NCBI GenBank assembly: GCA_914767715.1
Contig: OU612069.1
Coordinates: 19,775,387-19,839,386 of the forward strand
DNA from: Membranipora membranacea
Taxonomy: Eukaryota; Bryozoa; Gymnolaemata; Cheilostomatida; Membraniporidae
Length of the DNA stretch: 64,000 nt
Direction: 5' to 3'
A program made the position numbers and the translations under genes. Numbering within the stretch: the first letter of the stretch is position 1; each line of letters starts with the position of its first letter. Under the pieces are notes generated by a model. It was not told where the DNA came from. It saw nothing but the letters and a program-made list of their open reading frames with translations, and did not search any database. Shown one piece after another: positions 36,513-50,600 of the stretch.

Positions 36513-38875
36513 TATTTTCTGATGGGTTATAGGGATGGAGAAGCTCTTTAGCAAACTGATCACATGATATACTATCAGATAAGATAAATTCTTGTAGCCC
36601 AATGTATTTATTCATAGCACCCAAGGTCTAATCTTTACTTTAAAAACTTCTTAATACAGTCACAGACTTGAAATGAAGGTGACTTACAAAATGATACATG
36701 TAGAAGCGGTAAATATCAGGTTTTCCTTTTTGTAGGCAATATCTTGTGGCGTGGAGTGTATATATTTATCACAAAAGTTATTTTTTTCAAATAGATTATA
36801 AGTGGTTTTAAATGTGTAGCGACTTGTAGATGATATGTAGATTGTAGATATTTTTGAAAACACAGCAATTCACTTTTTAAGTTTGGTGACTCCATAGTGA
36901 GGTCTTACGGTTTTAAGGCTGGCACATGACGGTAATGAATGCTAACAATCAGAGATACAAACGTTTAGAGTCTGACCTAAATTTAGGTGTTATAATCCGT
37001 TCCACATTGTAGTGGGCAGATATTGCTCATCATTCAGGTCAACTGCTTCACAATAATCTACTTTTCTAATTTGCATATAATGAAAAGTAAACTGGCACTG
37101 GTATAAATTTTGAATAATACTTTTGTTTCTAACAATATGTTACGATACATTGTTGAACTAGGCCTATTTTGTTTTTGCAAAGCCATCGATCTCTGGGTTT
37201 TAACAGTAGTATTTATTAATGTTGTGTAATACCATGTAAAAGATTTTTATGCTGAACACAGTAACCTAGTAAATATATTTGCAAAAAGGTATTTTTTTAC
37301 TATCAATATTTTGTGTTATATGTTGTACTTGGCCCACTTTTGTATATTATTATGTCGTTTCATAATTAAAAAATATTGTGTGTTATATGTTGTGATTGGC
37401 CCGCTTTGTTGTATATTATGTTATTCATTATAATCATACAATATTAAAGAGTTAGGGTTGTTGAATCTCAGTTCCCCAAGATGCCAGATGGGATCTCAAG
37501 TTTGTTAAAGACCAGTTTTATAAGGTATCATTGTATTTTCATAAATATATATTAAGACTTGCAATTTGAATTCAAGTTTAATTCAATTCATTTTTCAAAG
37601 GAGGTTTATATGTGCCTTTCATTCCTTATCGAGTTTTCTTCCCTTGTTGAAAAGGAGGACAACTTCTAATACTATTTGATAGAGGTTTTTGTTTAACACT
37701 TTTATTGGCAGTCTATTTCATTCCAGTAGCAGAATGTTTTCCGATTAGTGCTGAAACAAAAGGAAAAGAAAAAGAGGAAAAAAAGGAAAGTTTGAGAATG
37801 AAGATGAGAACTCATCTTCATTAAAATGTTTCAGCAGTGAGGTGGAAAAAGATAAATATCTTAGAGAAGAGAAAAAAAAGTTAAGATATTTCATTTATAG
37901 TATTGTGCAGATGCAAAACTTGCAGATATTAAAAGATAATGTTATAAATGAAACAAAAGATATTTGAATACGCCAGATTTAAATGATGTTACTTTGCTCA
38001 GTGAGCGTATTGACAAAGGAAGATTATTAAAAGATGAAGCAATTGCAATGTTTAGCTTATCATTAGGAGGTAAAATAAGAAAATTAGCGCGCTTGGGGTA
38101 TCTTCGATTTCTAGGAAATAAAAAGATCATTTATATAGCTAGGTGTGATGTTATACATTATTCTGTAGGCATAGAGAGAACTAAAATATATAAGGAGACT
38201 AGGAAGTGGCAATATTTTTAAAGTACGACATAAGAAAAAAGTATTTGATAATTGAACTGGATTGTATAATGAATATTTGGTCGTTATACTAACACAATGT
38301 TGTTATGGCCACTGATTGAAAGTTCACCACACCAGCCAATCAGAGCCCAAACATTGGCCTAGATGTGGCATTTTGCAAGACAAGCCTGAAACGTTGAAAT
38401 ATTATATGCTGTTGATTTTACGGCACATTTGTCGAGGGTTTGACCAAGGAGTTGTCTCCTTGGTTTGACTGCTGAGACATTTGTCATGGATGGTTTGGAA
38501 TATTTGTTGGGTGTTTGATTTCTGAGACCTTTGTATCGGCCACAAGGGAAAACACTCGGAATGCAGGAAAGTTGTGGTCAACTCAAATTAGAGCCTGCTA
38601 TGGCTCTTGTTTAACTGGTAGACAGCCATAAATGGGTGGTGGGATCTCTGACATTCCTGCTCATGTTAGACATACCGAACTACATGATTATTAAGTAGGA
38701 ACAGAAAGAATCCAATTTCAGATGTTATTTTCCTATCTTAGCTCTATGAAGGTTGCAGGTCTCATGCACTCAACAAATCATACCAATGTTTTTGTCAGTT
38801 TGAAATATTGTTAGATGAGGCTTGACTTGAAAGTGCATCAAATTTTATATAAAATTACTGCCTAAGAGAAAAACT
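36513..38875. other. Intergenic region downstream of PARP gene 2; no firm gene
   Basis: AT-rich, presumably including the 3' UTR of PARP gene 2. An 85-codon + strand ORF (37964-38221) has no recognisable relatives. A 22-bp hairpin (ACCAAGGAG TTGT CTCCTTGGT) lies at 38443-38464. A CCAGCCAATCAGAGCCC repeat phrase is at about 38332. Confidence 0.4.
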
Positions 38876-39145
38876 TTGTTTCCATATATCATGTTGCATC
38901 GATTTGAGGGCTAATTGATACATGGGATTAGCATTTATGTCAACTTCCATAAGCACTGGCTTGCGATTGTTCATTCGAATTGGGGAACCACATTGATTTG
39001 GTTGCAGAGAATGCCTTGAATGTAGGAGGCCCGGGTTCAAATTACGGACGCGGTAGTTCTCAGTTCATCCTGAAAATTATAAGCATTCATCATTTGATAT
39101 GGGAGTGGACCACTCATTCGAGGCATGGTACCATAGTGAATAGCA
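38876..39145 (+). repeat. tRNA-derived SINE-like repeat (copy 1)
   Basis: The sequence contains a Pol III B-box-like GGTTCAAATTAC (about 39033) and conserved flanks (CACTGGCTTGCG, CATTTGATATGGGAGTGGAC, TTCGAGGCATGGTACCATAG). The same order of blocks recurs at 59398-59692. The A box is degraded in this copy. Confidence 0.6.
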
Positions 39146-39359
39146 GTTTTAAATGAAAGCTCAAATTTATTTTTGGGTTGAGGGTGAGATTTGTTTGTGA
39201 TTTACGAGCTCGTATACAGTGTAGAAAACACATAAAATGAACAAAACTGAGCTGAGAGATGGCTGAGTTTAAAACTGGCAGCAAAACAAGACAACAAAAA
39301 ATGAACAAAACATATAGTGGAGGAACAAAAAGGAAAGCATTATATCACTCAATATGATC

Positions 39360-39572
39360 GGAAGGTGCTACTAGCGTTAGAATGTTAATCTGTGATTGAT
39401 GATTTAGGATTAATGGCACAAATGACAAATATTGTAACCCAATCAGAGGAGAGAGTAGATACTAGTTTTAGAATGTCAATCCGTGATTGGTGGTTTTTGG
39501 ATCCATGACCAATCCGAGTAGAGGGTAGATGCGAGTTTTCGAATGTCAATCCGTGATTGGATAATTTTAGAT
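39360..39572. repeat. Tandem direct repeat downstream of gene B stop codon
   Basis: The phrase TAGAATGTCAATCCGTGATTGG occurs three times (about 39380, 39470 and 39541) with small changes. The last copy ends a few bases beyond the gene B stop codon. Confidence 0.6.
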
Positions 39573-42500
39573 TTATCGGAGTTTCTCATTACAAGTTTCG
39601 CCAGTATAGTTAGGAAGGCATTTACATTTGAAGCTGGCAACGCCATCGACACATTTTCCTCCATTAGCACATGGTTGCCTCCTGCAGTCATCTATATTGG
39701 TTGTACAGTAAGGGCCGGCATATCCTTTGTCACACTTACAGAAGACTCCGCCTCCTCTCTTCTCATGGCAGTCTCCACGTCCTCCACATGTTTCCACTGT
39801 GCACTCTGGTATGTCTACAAATATAATTACTCAGGTGATCAACTCCTCTGACAGTCATGTTCTTAGGATTGAAAATCAATAACTAGGCAAATTATGGCAG
39901 TAGGCAATTGTGTCAAACATAAGCGAGCAAATGTAGGTATCTTCTGGATAGAGTTGGTTACTGTATTTATCTCATCGGAAGAATGGTTCAGTGTTTGGAA
40001 GTGAATCTGGTTAATTTGTTAGCTCTGATTTGCTGGTGGGAGGGCGAGAACGGTTACCAGGTCGGATGGTACTTCCCTGAAAGTACCTGTTTGATATTTA
40101 GAGTGAATGTGAAAGTAATTCAGTTTCACTTTCACTGTATCTTAATAGGTGTCTTCAGTTTCCTGTTATTAGCTCTCTTTCTCACCAACAACCAATCAGA
40201 TCAGAGCCACCACATCAGTTTAAGGGACTCAGGTCAAAGATAATGAACCTGATGTCTAGGAAATTTACTAAAATAATGAGGAATCGTCTGCTGCAAGGGA
40301 CGGTACTGAAATTGATCATGGCGTATCAAAAAACTTATGTTATGCACTACGGTCATCACCTCTGGGATGGCATAATCATTGCCTGACTGACTCACAGTAA
40401 ACAAAGTCTTACCGTCATTACATTGCTTCCCAGTCCATCCAGCTGGACAAACGCACTGATAATCGGCCACCAGGTCCTCACAGACAGCCCCGTTAGCACA
40501 GGGGTTAGGCTTGCAGTCATTCCTATTGATGTTGCATGTCTCGCCTCTCCATCCAATCTTACATTTGCAGATGAATCCACCTCCTACCTTCTCCTTACAC
40601 TCACCATTCCCATTACAGCTGTCACAATCACAGTCGATCACATCTAAATAGACATCAAAATCAAAGGCACACTAGTCAATTGACAAATGGACAATTGTCT
40701 GCAAAATACTGTCATTTTTATAGTTACAATTTGGTTTAAGCTATAAGGTTGAAGACCTGATATTGTTTTTAGGGGAATGTCAACCAAACTTTTATTGTTA
40801 TGGTTCTGCACACAACACAGGACATTTTGTGGTCCAATGGAACGGTGGAATCATGAGAAGTATTTCACAAAAGCCTAAAAGAGTTGCCTTGTCTGTTTTC
40901 TATGATAACTGGTTTCTTCACTGTGCTTTCAGTTAGTGCTTGTATGTTGTTGTTATCTACTCTTTGCACCTGCTATCTAGCTGACTGCTGGATAATACGT
41001 CATCAGAGTATACATACAAGCATGAACCGCAGGCTAACAGGGTATTGTCGAGTGGTCAGTGATTCAGCTCCTACAAAATTAATGCTCCTTGATTTTGATT
41101 CAATGATCGGTTTAAACTATGCCAATTAGATGGCAGTGAAATCCAAGCAGAGCAAGGATATCTGTCCGAGTAAAAACTTACCTAAGGCACACGATATGCC
41201 TGTGAATTCTGGTGGACACTGACAGGAGAAGCCGTTTACCAAATCCTTGCAGGTACCTCCGTTGAAACACGGTTGACTACTGCACTCATCAATGTCGTCA
41301 AAGCAGTCCTCTCCAGCATAACCTGGATCACAGATACATATAGTGCCGCCATCTTGCTTCTCTCTACACTGTCCATGCACACAAGTATCTTCTTCACACT
41401 CCGGGATATCTGGAAGAAGATTGCAACTGATTGTATGCCAAGCGATTGCATTGTTCTGCACACAAAGGATAAATGTGCACCGCATTTTTATCTAGAAAGC
41501 CAAGACTAGGACAAGTAAGATCATCTTCCATTATTTACCGTGCTGCCATGGTTGCTAGTTGTAGCTTTTGTAGCTAGAAATTGCACTAACATTATCCTTA
41601 GCATTTGAACTATCTAAGGCTAAAAAGATTGAGGATTCTACTGTATTTGGTAGCAATGAACTAACAGGATGATTTAAATGCAATTGACGATTTGCACCTA
41701 CTGACCCTCGCCACAGGTGATTCCTTGTCTATGAGATGGACAGTGACATGTGAACTTCAGATTTCCGTCCTCGCATGTGGCTCCCTGGGCACAAGGGTTA
41801 GGTACGCAGTCATCTTTAGCTATGCTGCAGTCTGCACCTTTAAACCCACTATAACACAAGCATAAAGGCAAGCCCGTTGCATCATCGATACAGCGGCCAT
41901 TTCCGCTACATGTATCCGCCTCACACAGAGAAAAGTCTGAAATGTAAAGATCATTGAAGTAGGTGAAATATTACAACAAGAATGTCTGATCTATCAGTAA
42001 GATTGGAAAGCTTTAAAATCTGTGAATAAGTGCTGGTGAACCACGGAACTAATATGGTAAGAATGAGTACTTCGCAAAACAACAGAATAAGCAAAGATCT
42101 CGGTATTCAAACCACTCACGTTGGCTGCATGTCTTGCCTTTCCATTGAGCATCACATGTGCAATTGAATTCATTAAGTTTCTCTTTATTCTCTATGCATG
42201 TTCCATTGTTTCGGCAAGGGCTTCGGTCACATTCATTGATATCAATTTCACATCGTTCTCCTTCTAAACCTCGCGGACAAAGGCAGATGGTACCACCTCC
42301 AACTATCTCCTTACATAAATCGGGTACAGCACATGTGTCGTTGGTACATTCAGGAATATCTGTATATAATAGGATGCACTGATATGTTAGACAGCCTTGG
42401 TCATAATACTAGAGAGGTTGCGAAATCTGTCCGTGATTGTGAAACAATACGACATATGACAACTTTTTGGTCCCGGGGATAAGTTTATTATGGTATGAAA

Positions 42501-44601
42501 ACCTTTATGTGTCGAGGCTCATCATAATTCATTGTAAGATATTGTCTTTTCTATTGTCATGGGCTCATAACTCGGCATAATGTAAGTGTCAAATCTGACC
42601 AACAATGTGAAAGGTATATGTGACAACCATTCCATGTAACGGAAGAAGACAACTATGCGCTTTCACAACATCTCTATTTTTCCGCCTTTTTATCTACATA
42701 CATTCATTACAGTTGACCTTTGCGATATAACCTATGCAATATCTGTTATATCAGCTTATGTAGCGCTGCAAGACCACCAGAGACACATTAATTAGCCATT
42801 ATCACAAGTTTTCCAAGAGTTCCTGACTTAGGCTTGATTTGTCTTTAGAGGGCCGCAATGATGTCCTCAATTTATTGATCCTTCATTGAAACCTTCGCAA
42901 AGTTAATAGTTAGGTAGACAATATGTGAAAGAATGCAGTATAAAGGCTAATTGTTTGAAGCGCTCCAAACTCAATGATTCATAAACCATTGATGAGAACA
43001 ACAACTTGATGTGTTACCGTCTGCGCAGTATTTCCCTGTGAATCCATCTCGGCACAGACAACTCATACTTCCCGGACTACTAGAGCAGTTCCCTTTATGT
43101 GCACAAGGATTAGGGTTACAGAGGTCTATCATTCCGCTACAGTCACTGCTAGTCCAGCCAGCATCGCACTGACAAATTGTTCCTCCTCCCACCTTCTCTT
43201 TGCATTGTCCATTGTTACTGCAGGTATCAGATACGCACTCTGGTATGTCTGTGTAAGAAAGCGAAACGTACATTAGGAAATTAGGAGACCTTTCATTACA
43301 ATGCTTTCAAGTGTGTCCGCAACAGTACTGTATAGAGAACATCAGCCAAAAACTATATCACCTGTACCAAATAAAGGTGTTCTGCTTTGGCAAGCATCAG
43401 TTGTAGGAAACAGTTGTTTATAGCTGCAAACCTCAATAAATAAATAAATAAATAAATAAATATGTTGGTGGAAACGCTCGTTCATAACAGCAACACTTCC
43501 TGTTTGTTTCGCAAGTCTTACAACCATCCCTACCTTCATGGCACAGCTCCCCTGTCCAGGGAGAGCCATCAGGGCATTCACATGTGAATTTACCCACTCC
43601 ATCAATACATTCTCCTCCGTGAATGCATGGATTGGGGTCACAGTCATCAATGTTAGTCTCACACTCTGGGCCATTAAACCCTCGAGGGCAGAAGCACTTG
43701 ATACCTCCTCCGATGATCTCTTTACACGTTCCGTTATTCGCACAGGATGTTACATTGCATTCTGGTATATCTTAATGGCAAGAAATTACTAAATATTATA
43801 TTTGGTCTTTTACCAGCTGATAGCGTGATTTCAATTCAAAAGACACATCAATTATCTGTCTGGTTTAACTGTTTTGAAATCTGTCTCCTACTAGGTCCTT
43901 AGTCTAGTACAATTGCTTTTGATAAGTTGTACAATCTTTGTCTTTAGTTTTGTAAGGAATTTAGCTTGGCTTTGTAGGCTGCAGTTATGCTTTTTGTTAC
44001 ATACCATCTTCACAAAATCTCCCAGTCCAAGCGTCAGTACATGCACAGGTAAAACTATTATCTCCATCCAGACAGGTACCTCCATTGCCACAAGGATCCT
44101 TCGTACAATCATCTAAATTTTTATTACATGTATACCCATCCCAGCCGATATCACATTGGCAGGCAGTTCCTCGCCCCACTTTGTCATAACATGTACCATG
44201 TCCAGAACAGGTCGTGTTTGTGCACTCCCAAACCTCTGCAAAATTATTATTAAATGTTCCTTTCAGGTTTATATCACAGAGTGTTGATTAAGTGGTGGGT
44301 ATAGCTCAGTAAAACTTTCAAACATTCAAGCTGGAACAGCCACACAATAACAATCAATGTAAAATGAGTTTTATCGAGACGGAAATCATGAATGTCCCCA
44401 ATGTATGTAGGGAAGAGGATCAATGTATATTTGATGCCTAACCTCTGATGATTCAACAAAGCTCACAAGATGAGTTCTCACCTTCAGCACAGTGTTTACC
44501 AGTAAACCATTGAGGACATTCGCACGTGTAGTTCTTGTACCCTTCATGACATGTACCTCCATTGACACATGGCTTCTGCCTGCAATCATCTCTATCGATA
44601 T
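39573..44601 (-). other. EGF block of gene B: nine exons, 17 EGF domains
   Basis: Exons, 5' to 3': 44482-44601 (one EGF), then eight with two EGFs each: 44005-44235, 43534-43770, 43018-43248, 42120-42359, 41706-41936, 41182-41409, 40413-40643, 39573-39814. All internal introns are phase 1. In each pair the first EGF usually runs [DE]-I-P-E-C...C-K-E-K-x-G-G-G-T-x-C-x-C. The second often starts D[IV][DN][ED]C with P-C-x-N-G-G-T-C and C-x-D-x4-[FY]-x-C-x-C, a calcium-binding and beta-hydroxylation pattern. The exon at 41706-41936 has a different first EGF (C-I-D-D-A-T-G-L-P-L-C-L-C). The last exon carries its own stop codon. Confidence 0.9.
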
Positions 44602-47600
44602 CTGAGAATTTGAAATGACTATGTCTATAATGGTCTATGGCTTGGCTATGATTAAATGGTTGATATCTTGAAGAGGTATAAAACCGAGGACGCTGGGGGC
44701 TGGAACAATCAACCTTGAAAGCTCCCCCAATGGGATTCGAACCCACAGCTCCTGCGGCACTAATCACATGGCAGTGAATAGCAAGCCCGGTAACCGATTG
44801 CGCCATCCCACCATTTCACCATACTTGGTTCTAAGCACACAAAAATTGTTGTGCAAGGAAAATCAGTAGCTACCGTAGCACCAAATTTTCCAACAAACAT
44901 CTTTATATTGTACATGTTTTATTGATGCCTTTACCACATACAGCATTTCTTTACATCATCTATATTAGTGACAAGAATCTATACACATTGTTCTCTGGAA
45001 TGCTGCAGAGATGGGTATGGAACACTTCTATTACAATACACTTTGTTTTACAGATCAATTTGATACGTTTTTAATGTTACTTGTCCGAAATGATAAATAT
45101 ATACTCATTCAGATCAATGATGAAACTTTTTGTCATGTGATTAGTTGCAGATTGATGAAACAAAAGACTGCGTCATGTTCATGAGAGGATGCTGCATTAA
45201 AACATGAAACGCGCTTAAAATAAACAAAAAAGCGGATCAGTAGTCCAGTATCCACTGTGCAGGCTGTGATTGGCTGGTGCAACCCAACAGCCTGGGAGGG
45301 TCTTTCAATTTAAATCGGCCAAAATCGCAATTTGATTGCTCACTCAATGAGAGAGTGATACCAGCTAGGGTCTTGCTTAGAAAGCGCTCTGTTCTATATG
45401 AGCGATTTTATGAGCGATACTGTCCAATTGAATGACTATGTGAGTGATGATTTTGAGTGATGTAAAACTGATGATTTTTTAAGCATCGTTCATTCTAGTT
45501 GAGAGAACCTCCAGCCAGATCTAAGCTAACAAATTGGCTAGTAGTTAACCATACCATAATGAAGTATGACAAATGTGTCTTCTTCATTTGAGTATGCCAA
45601 GGCCATGTCATCTGCTACCCATACTGGAGAAACTGTATCCTCAATAACACACCATGAATCTCCAGCACCTTCCCCCTCTCCAGGAGCACAAACGCTCTCC
45701 CTCTCTGAAAGTATCATATGGCCAATTCGAGAAGGTCATCATGAGGCATCAATGGTATCAGCTACTAACAATTTTGATGGTATTGGTATGTGGTATGAAT
45801 ATGATTTGGATGCTTCAATTCTTCTTTCGGCTAGTTGAACATAATTTTTCAGAGCTTCTCTAGTATAGGTTTATTAGAGTGAGAGCATATCTTATTGAAA
45901 TATTCTCCAACCTTTTCAGATTTTGATTATCCAAAACTGAATGATACAAATGGTGCCATATTTGAGTATGAAACTGAAACTCACGTCCAGTTTTAAGGTT
46001 TGCCGTGTAAATATGTTTTGAAGACTCGTCTTGGTTACCCTCTGAAAGCAGCACTATCTCTTTGAAGTGGGGATTGACTGACATACCATGGCTTTCTGTG
46101 AGGATGCCAGCGCTAACTGTACCCGAAAACTCAGCGTAAGTATCTACCTTAGAACCATCATCTGAGTAGCTGAACAGTAATTGAAAGATTACTGTAGTGC
46201 TTGTTGATTAACAAAATTTAAAATTGAACTATTTCAAAAAAGGGCAAAAAAAAATGAAAAAAATAAAACATGTTTACGATCTAAGATCATTCAGAGCACA
46301 CCTATTTTACATTTATGATAAATGAGTTGAATTGAAATTTTAATCCTTGCAAATCAATGGCCATAACGTACTAAAAACATGTTATTGCCAGTCTAAAGCC
46401 GACTCGACCCCGAATAAAGTCGAAGGTAATTTTGAGTTATCAAAAGACGTGTATCTAAATTCGTCGCTGCCTAATGTAGTAAATGTAAAATGCTGTAGCA
46501 TTATGGATGAATACCCATTTGTCCAAAGTCCATATTTGAATGGTCATGATTGTTAACAGAGTTTTTTATATTCCCTACGCCAAAGCATGAATCAATTCTG
46601 AGAATTATTAAATACGGCTATTACCATTGGCAGCTGGCAGCATTGGAAATGTGACTCATATATTGATAATACACATGGAAATCAATAAGTTTCTGTTTTG
46701 ACCCAAATTTCTCTTCAATAGTTATAGTTACTCTTCATGTGTACAATGCAAAGAGTAGTGGCAGATCTAAACACTCTAAAAGTGCTGCCCGAGCAAATGT
46801 CTTGTCTTGTCTGATTCGCTGTTTTGTTTGTAGAGTCAATGCACTATCAATGGGTACTTTCACTTACACTATAAATGTCAAAAAGTAATTTGACTGACCC
46901 TGGCATTGACTTTCCCTTATGAAATACCCAATCAGAAGCTAGATCCGCCAGTTATCAGCGGGACTGAGGGCAGTTCATAAAACTCTCAATGAGACTTTCT
47001 ATCCTGATAATTGAACTATGGCATGTTTATTAATCAAAAAGTAATAAGGCATAGTTTTTGAAAAGTAGGAATTTAAACTGAAGCTCTAGTTTGTTCTCAT
47101 TCTTTGCCAATCTACACGTTTTTTTACCTTTTTTCAATAATTGTTACACTTCAATGTCGGTTTTTGTATTCTGATGAATATCAATATTCAATGTTTGCAA
47201 ACATACCTCATAACCCGTTTTCCATTGCCATCGGCCCCAAAGGTCAGCTCACCCTGCGAACCATATACATCAGTGAAATTATACATATTAAACCCTGTAA
47301 GAAAAGACAGAATTAATAATATGATCAATATGCATTTACCAGTACGGCTATTGTTTTGATATGTACGTATATATGAGCAAGAGTAACAATACCAGCTAAA
47401 TTTTAGTTTAGCTAGCACTAGTTTTTATTGGCTATCTAGCTAGCTAGCTAGTTAGCTACTATTAAATTAAGCTATCTCAAGAATGTAGGAATAGGAAAGG
47501 GAAAACCTTTCATCCTGCAAATACTGTGCTTTTATAAGAAAGTGTGGTTCTCTATATTTTCCACTAGATATTCAGATGCCAAAAACTTTTATATACAATT

Positions 47601-50600
47601 GTGCTTAATGGGATAACTCACAGTATTTGTCTACCGTTTCGAAATTTAACAATTGAATTGTTTGACAGGAGTTATATTTCTAAAGGGTGTGTATTTACCC
47701 TAAGCAGTGCCCACCCGATTTTAAACGCATGCACTTGCAGGCAAGCTGAGGTTAAGGAAAGTGAGCTTTTACAGTATCTCAAATAATTCTGGTTCATAGA
47801 GCATTCTTCCAGAATATCTTGACAGCTTCTCATAAAAGTTGAATTCTTGCATAAATTGATGCCATCACCATACCTAAGAACACTTACCACTTTCCACCTT
47901 GTGCCATACAATTGAACCGTCACCTCGTGCTAAATTATAAGTACGACTTGGGTCTGCAAGACTTCCGTGTACAGTGTCTAATGCTAGTATCTTTCTAGTT
48001 CTCATACCTGAACCACTCACCAATATTCCCTGTGTGTTGAGTTATGTTGTGTAAAAGATTTAAACATAACAAATTATGAAAAGTTATTCTTTCAGCCTTA
48101 ATACCAAAGTTCATACAAATTCTTGATGTTGCATAGAGCTCATAATCCCGTGGCAGCCCCCTCCTATCTTATCACTTCCATTTGTGATTTTAGATGGATA
48201 AGGTTTGTCAGTTGTGTCTGGTACAGTTTTTCACGCTGATCGCAATGGTAATGTTGTACCTTACACTAAGTTGCACATAAGGCCGCTAATTGCCAAAAAC
48301 ACTGCCGGTAAAAGGGAAAGTGATAAAAATGATGATTGGTTTCAAAACATACAAATTCTTAATTAATCTTAATAATTAGTGGATCTACAACTTTACATGG
48401 GCCTGCTATCATAAAAAGCCGAGATTAGACCAACAACGGTTGCAATACCTTTTATATCACATGTGTATAAGTAACATTAAAGCGAAAGAAATTTTTCAAT
48501 TATGCTGCTGCCTAAATAACAGGCTTTGAGCTATTGTATTGACCGATTTGTTTATGGTGACTTTGTATGGGCCCTCCCATCCCATAACAAAAGTTTTAGT
48601 GCTCTGAGTGTGTCGTTTTTTCAAATAGTGTGTATTTTTAGGTTTCCTTTATGGTATCATAAAAATTGTCTTTATAAGGTTATATAGCATGTAAAGCAAA
48701 CATTAACTCCTTCAAGTATGATCAAAAAGGTGCATGATGCGGAAAAAAATATTTTTGGTCATTGATGGAGTCAATACAAATCACCATAAAAAATTAGATC
48801 GATACAAACATTCAATATCAATTTTCGAGGCGACTGAAAAATTTGAAAAAGTAGTGTAGTCTCAATAATAGTTATATACAGGTGATATAAGGGGGTATTG
48901 CAACCGTGTTGGCCACATCTTGGCTATTTATGATAGCAGACCCATATCAACTTGTAGATCCACTAATTATGTCATGCTCTTTCAGATTTTGGATTTTGAA
49001 ACCATATCATCATTTTTCATCACTTTCCCTTTTGTCGGCATCGATTTTTGCAAATAGCCGCCTATTGTGCAACTTAGTGGAAGGTACAACATTATCATTG
49101 CGATCAGCATGAGAAACTCAGCATAAGCTGCTACTGGACTAATAGTTTATGATTATAATTCAAGACAGTATTAAACATTGATCATCAATGATAGTCATTT
49201 TTTATAAGGTTGATCATTCACTCAATATTTGAGAAACTATGCTGATGTAATACAAAAGACTGACCAAAATATGTATGAATTTGATTACAGAGTTTGAGTA
49301 GCCCAACTTGTAAGTTGAGCACAGGACAGAACTTAGAAATCTCAAAAAACAGTGATTTCTGCCGTTCTCGGCAGTGTTTTTGGCGATTTGCTGCCTATTG
49401 TGCAATTTTGTGTAAGGTGCATCATGACCATTGCGATCACCTCAAAAACTACCCTAGATTCCGCTCTTAAAACTTATCCAGCCAATTTCATAAATGAAGT
49501 TGCATCTCTAGCCACAATCTTGGTAGGCTGCCACTGGACTATCATGATGAAGACAAATTCAATAGAGGAGTTTGCTCGCTGCCCTAAATACACAAAATGA
49601 ACATTGTATCAATATGTCACTGACCTCATCGTCAACTGCAAAAACCATCAGAAGTTTCTCCTCAATGTACAAAAAACTTCTGATCTGTACACTCCTACCC
49701 AAGTCAAGCGTGTTCAAGGAGAATCTAGAACAATCACCTGTCAATCATAACATGTAGGCAACAATAAAATAAATAAGCCAGACATATTTTCAGAAATACC
49801 TAGCTAAGCCAGCGTAGCCTAGTAGTCTAGTCTTGTCTGGTCCTATATGAAATTCAGAAATACGCAGCCTAGCCAGCCTAGCCAGCCTAGCCAGCCTAGC
49901 CAGCCTTGCCAGCCTAGCCAGCCTAGCCGGCCTAGCCGGCCTAGCCGGCCTAGCCGGCCTGGCCGGCCTAGCCGGCCTAGCCGGCCTAGCCGGCCTAGCC
50001 AGCCTAGCCAGCCTAGCCAGCCTTGCCAGCCTAGCCGGCCTAGCCGGCCTAGCCGGCCTAGCCGGCCTAGCCGGCCTAGCCGGCCTAGCCGGCCTAGCCG
50101 GCCTAGCTGGCCTAGCCGGCCTAGCCGGCCTAGCCGGCCTAGCCGGCCTAGCCGGCCTAGCCGGCCTAGCCGGCCTAGCCGGCCTAGCCGGCCTTGCCGG
50201 CCTAGCCGGCCTAGCCGGCCTAGCCGGCCTAGCCGGCCTAGCCGGCCTAGCCGGCCTAGCCGGCCTTGCCGGCCTAGCCGGCCTAGCCGGCCTAGCCGGA
50301 TTAGCCGGCCTAGCCGGCCTAGCCGGCCTAGCCGGCCTAGCCAGCCTAGCCAGCCTAGCCAGCCTAGCCAGCCTAGCCAGCCTTGCCAGCCTAGCCAGCC
50401 TAGCCGGCCTATGTGTGGTTGTAAGCCAGAAGCGATTGTAGTCTCAGGTCTTCATACCTTTGGCAGTTAATGGTTTGCTTTTTGAGATGTAAGGAATGAT
50501 TAATAGCGTGAATAGACAAATTGGAGTTTATTGTAAATTCAGTCTTTTGTAGGTGGGTGCATAATTGCAATATATTTTGTATGATCGAGTTTACTATCCT

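Noticed and set aside
37964-38221. 85-codon ORF downstream of PARP gene 2
   Set aside because: No recognisable relatives, no splice context, AT-rich lysine/isoleucine composition; probably chance.
40423-40647. ORFs opposite the EGF exons (here and at 43538, 39543, 56502, 60376 and others)
   Set aside because: They are shadows of the cysteine-rich minus-strand exons, whose splice sites and domain patterns are clear.
44690-44815. tRNA gene
   Set aside because: A- and B-box-like sequences exist but no cloverleaf could be drawn, and the body continues into a SINE tail. The same holds for the similar sites near 39033, 56000, 59572 and 61049.
45566-45838. 90-codon + strand ORF within gene B
   Set aside because: Antisense to an intron of gene B, no similarity seen, and overlapped by another ORF in a different frame.
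49847-50470. 207-codon ORF of RPS/QPS repeats
   Set aside because: It is only the translation of the 9-bp minisatellite, lies in an intron of gene B on the opposite strand and has no start context or flanking exons.
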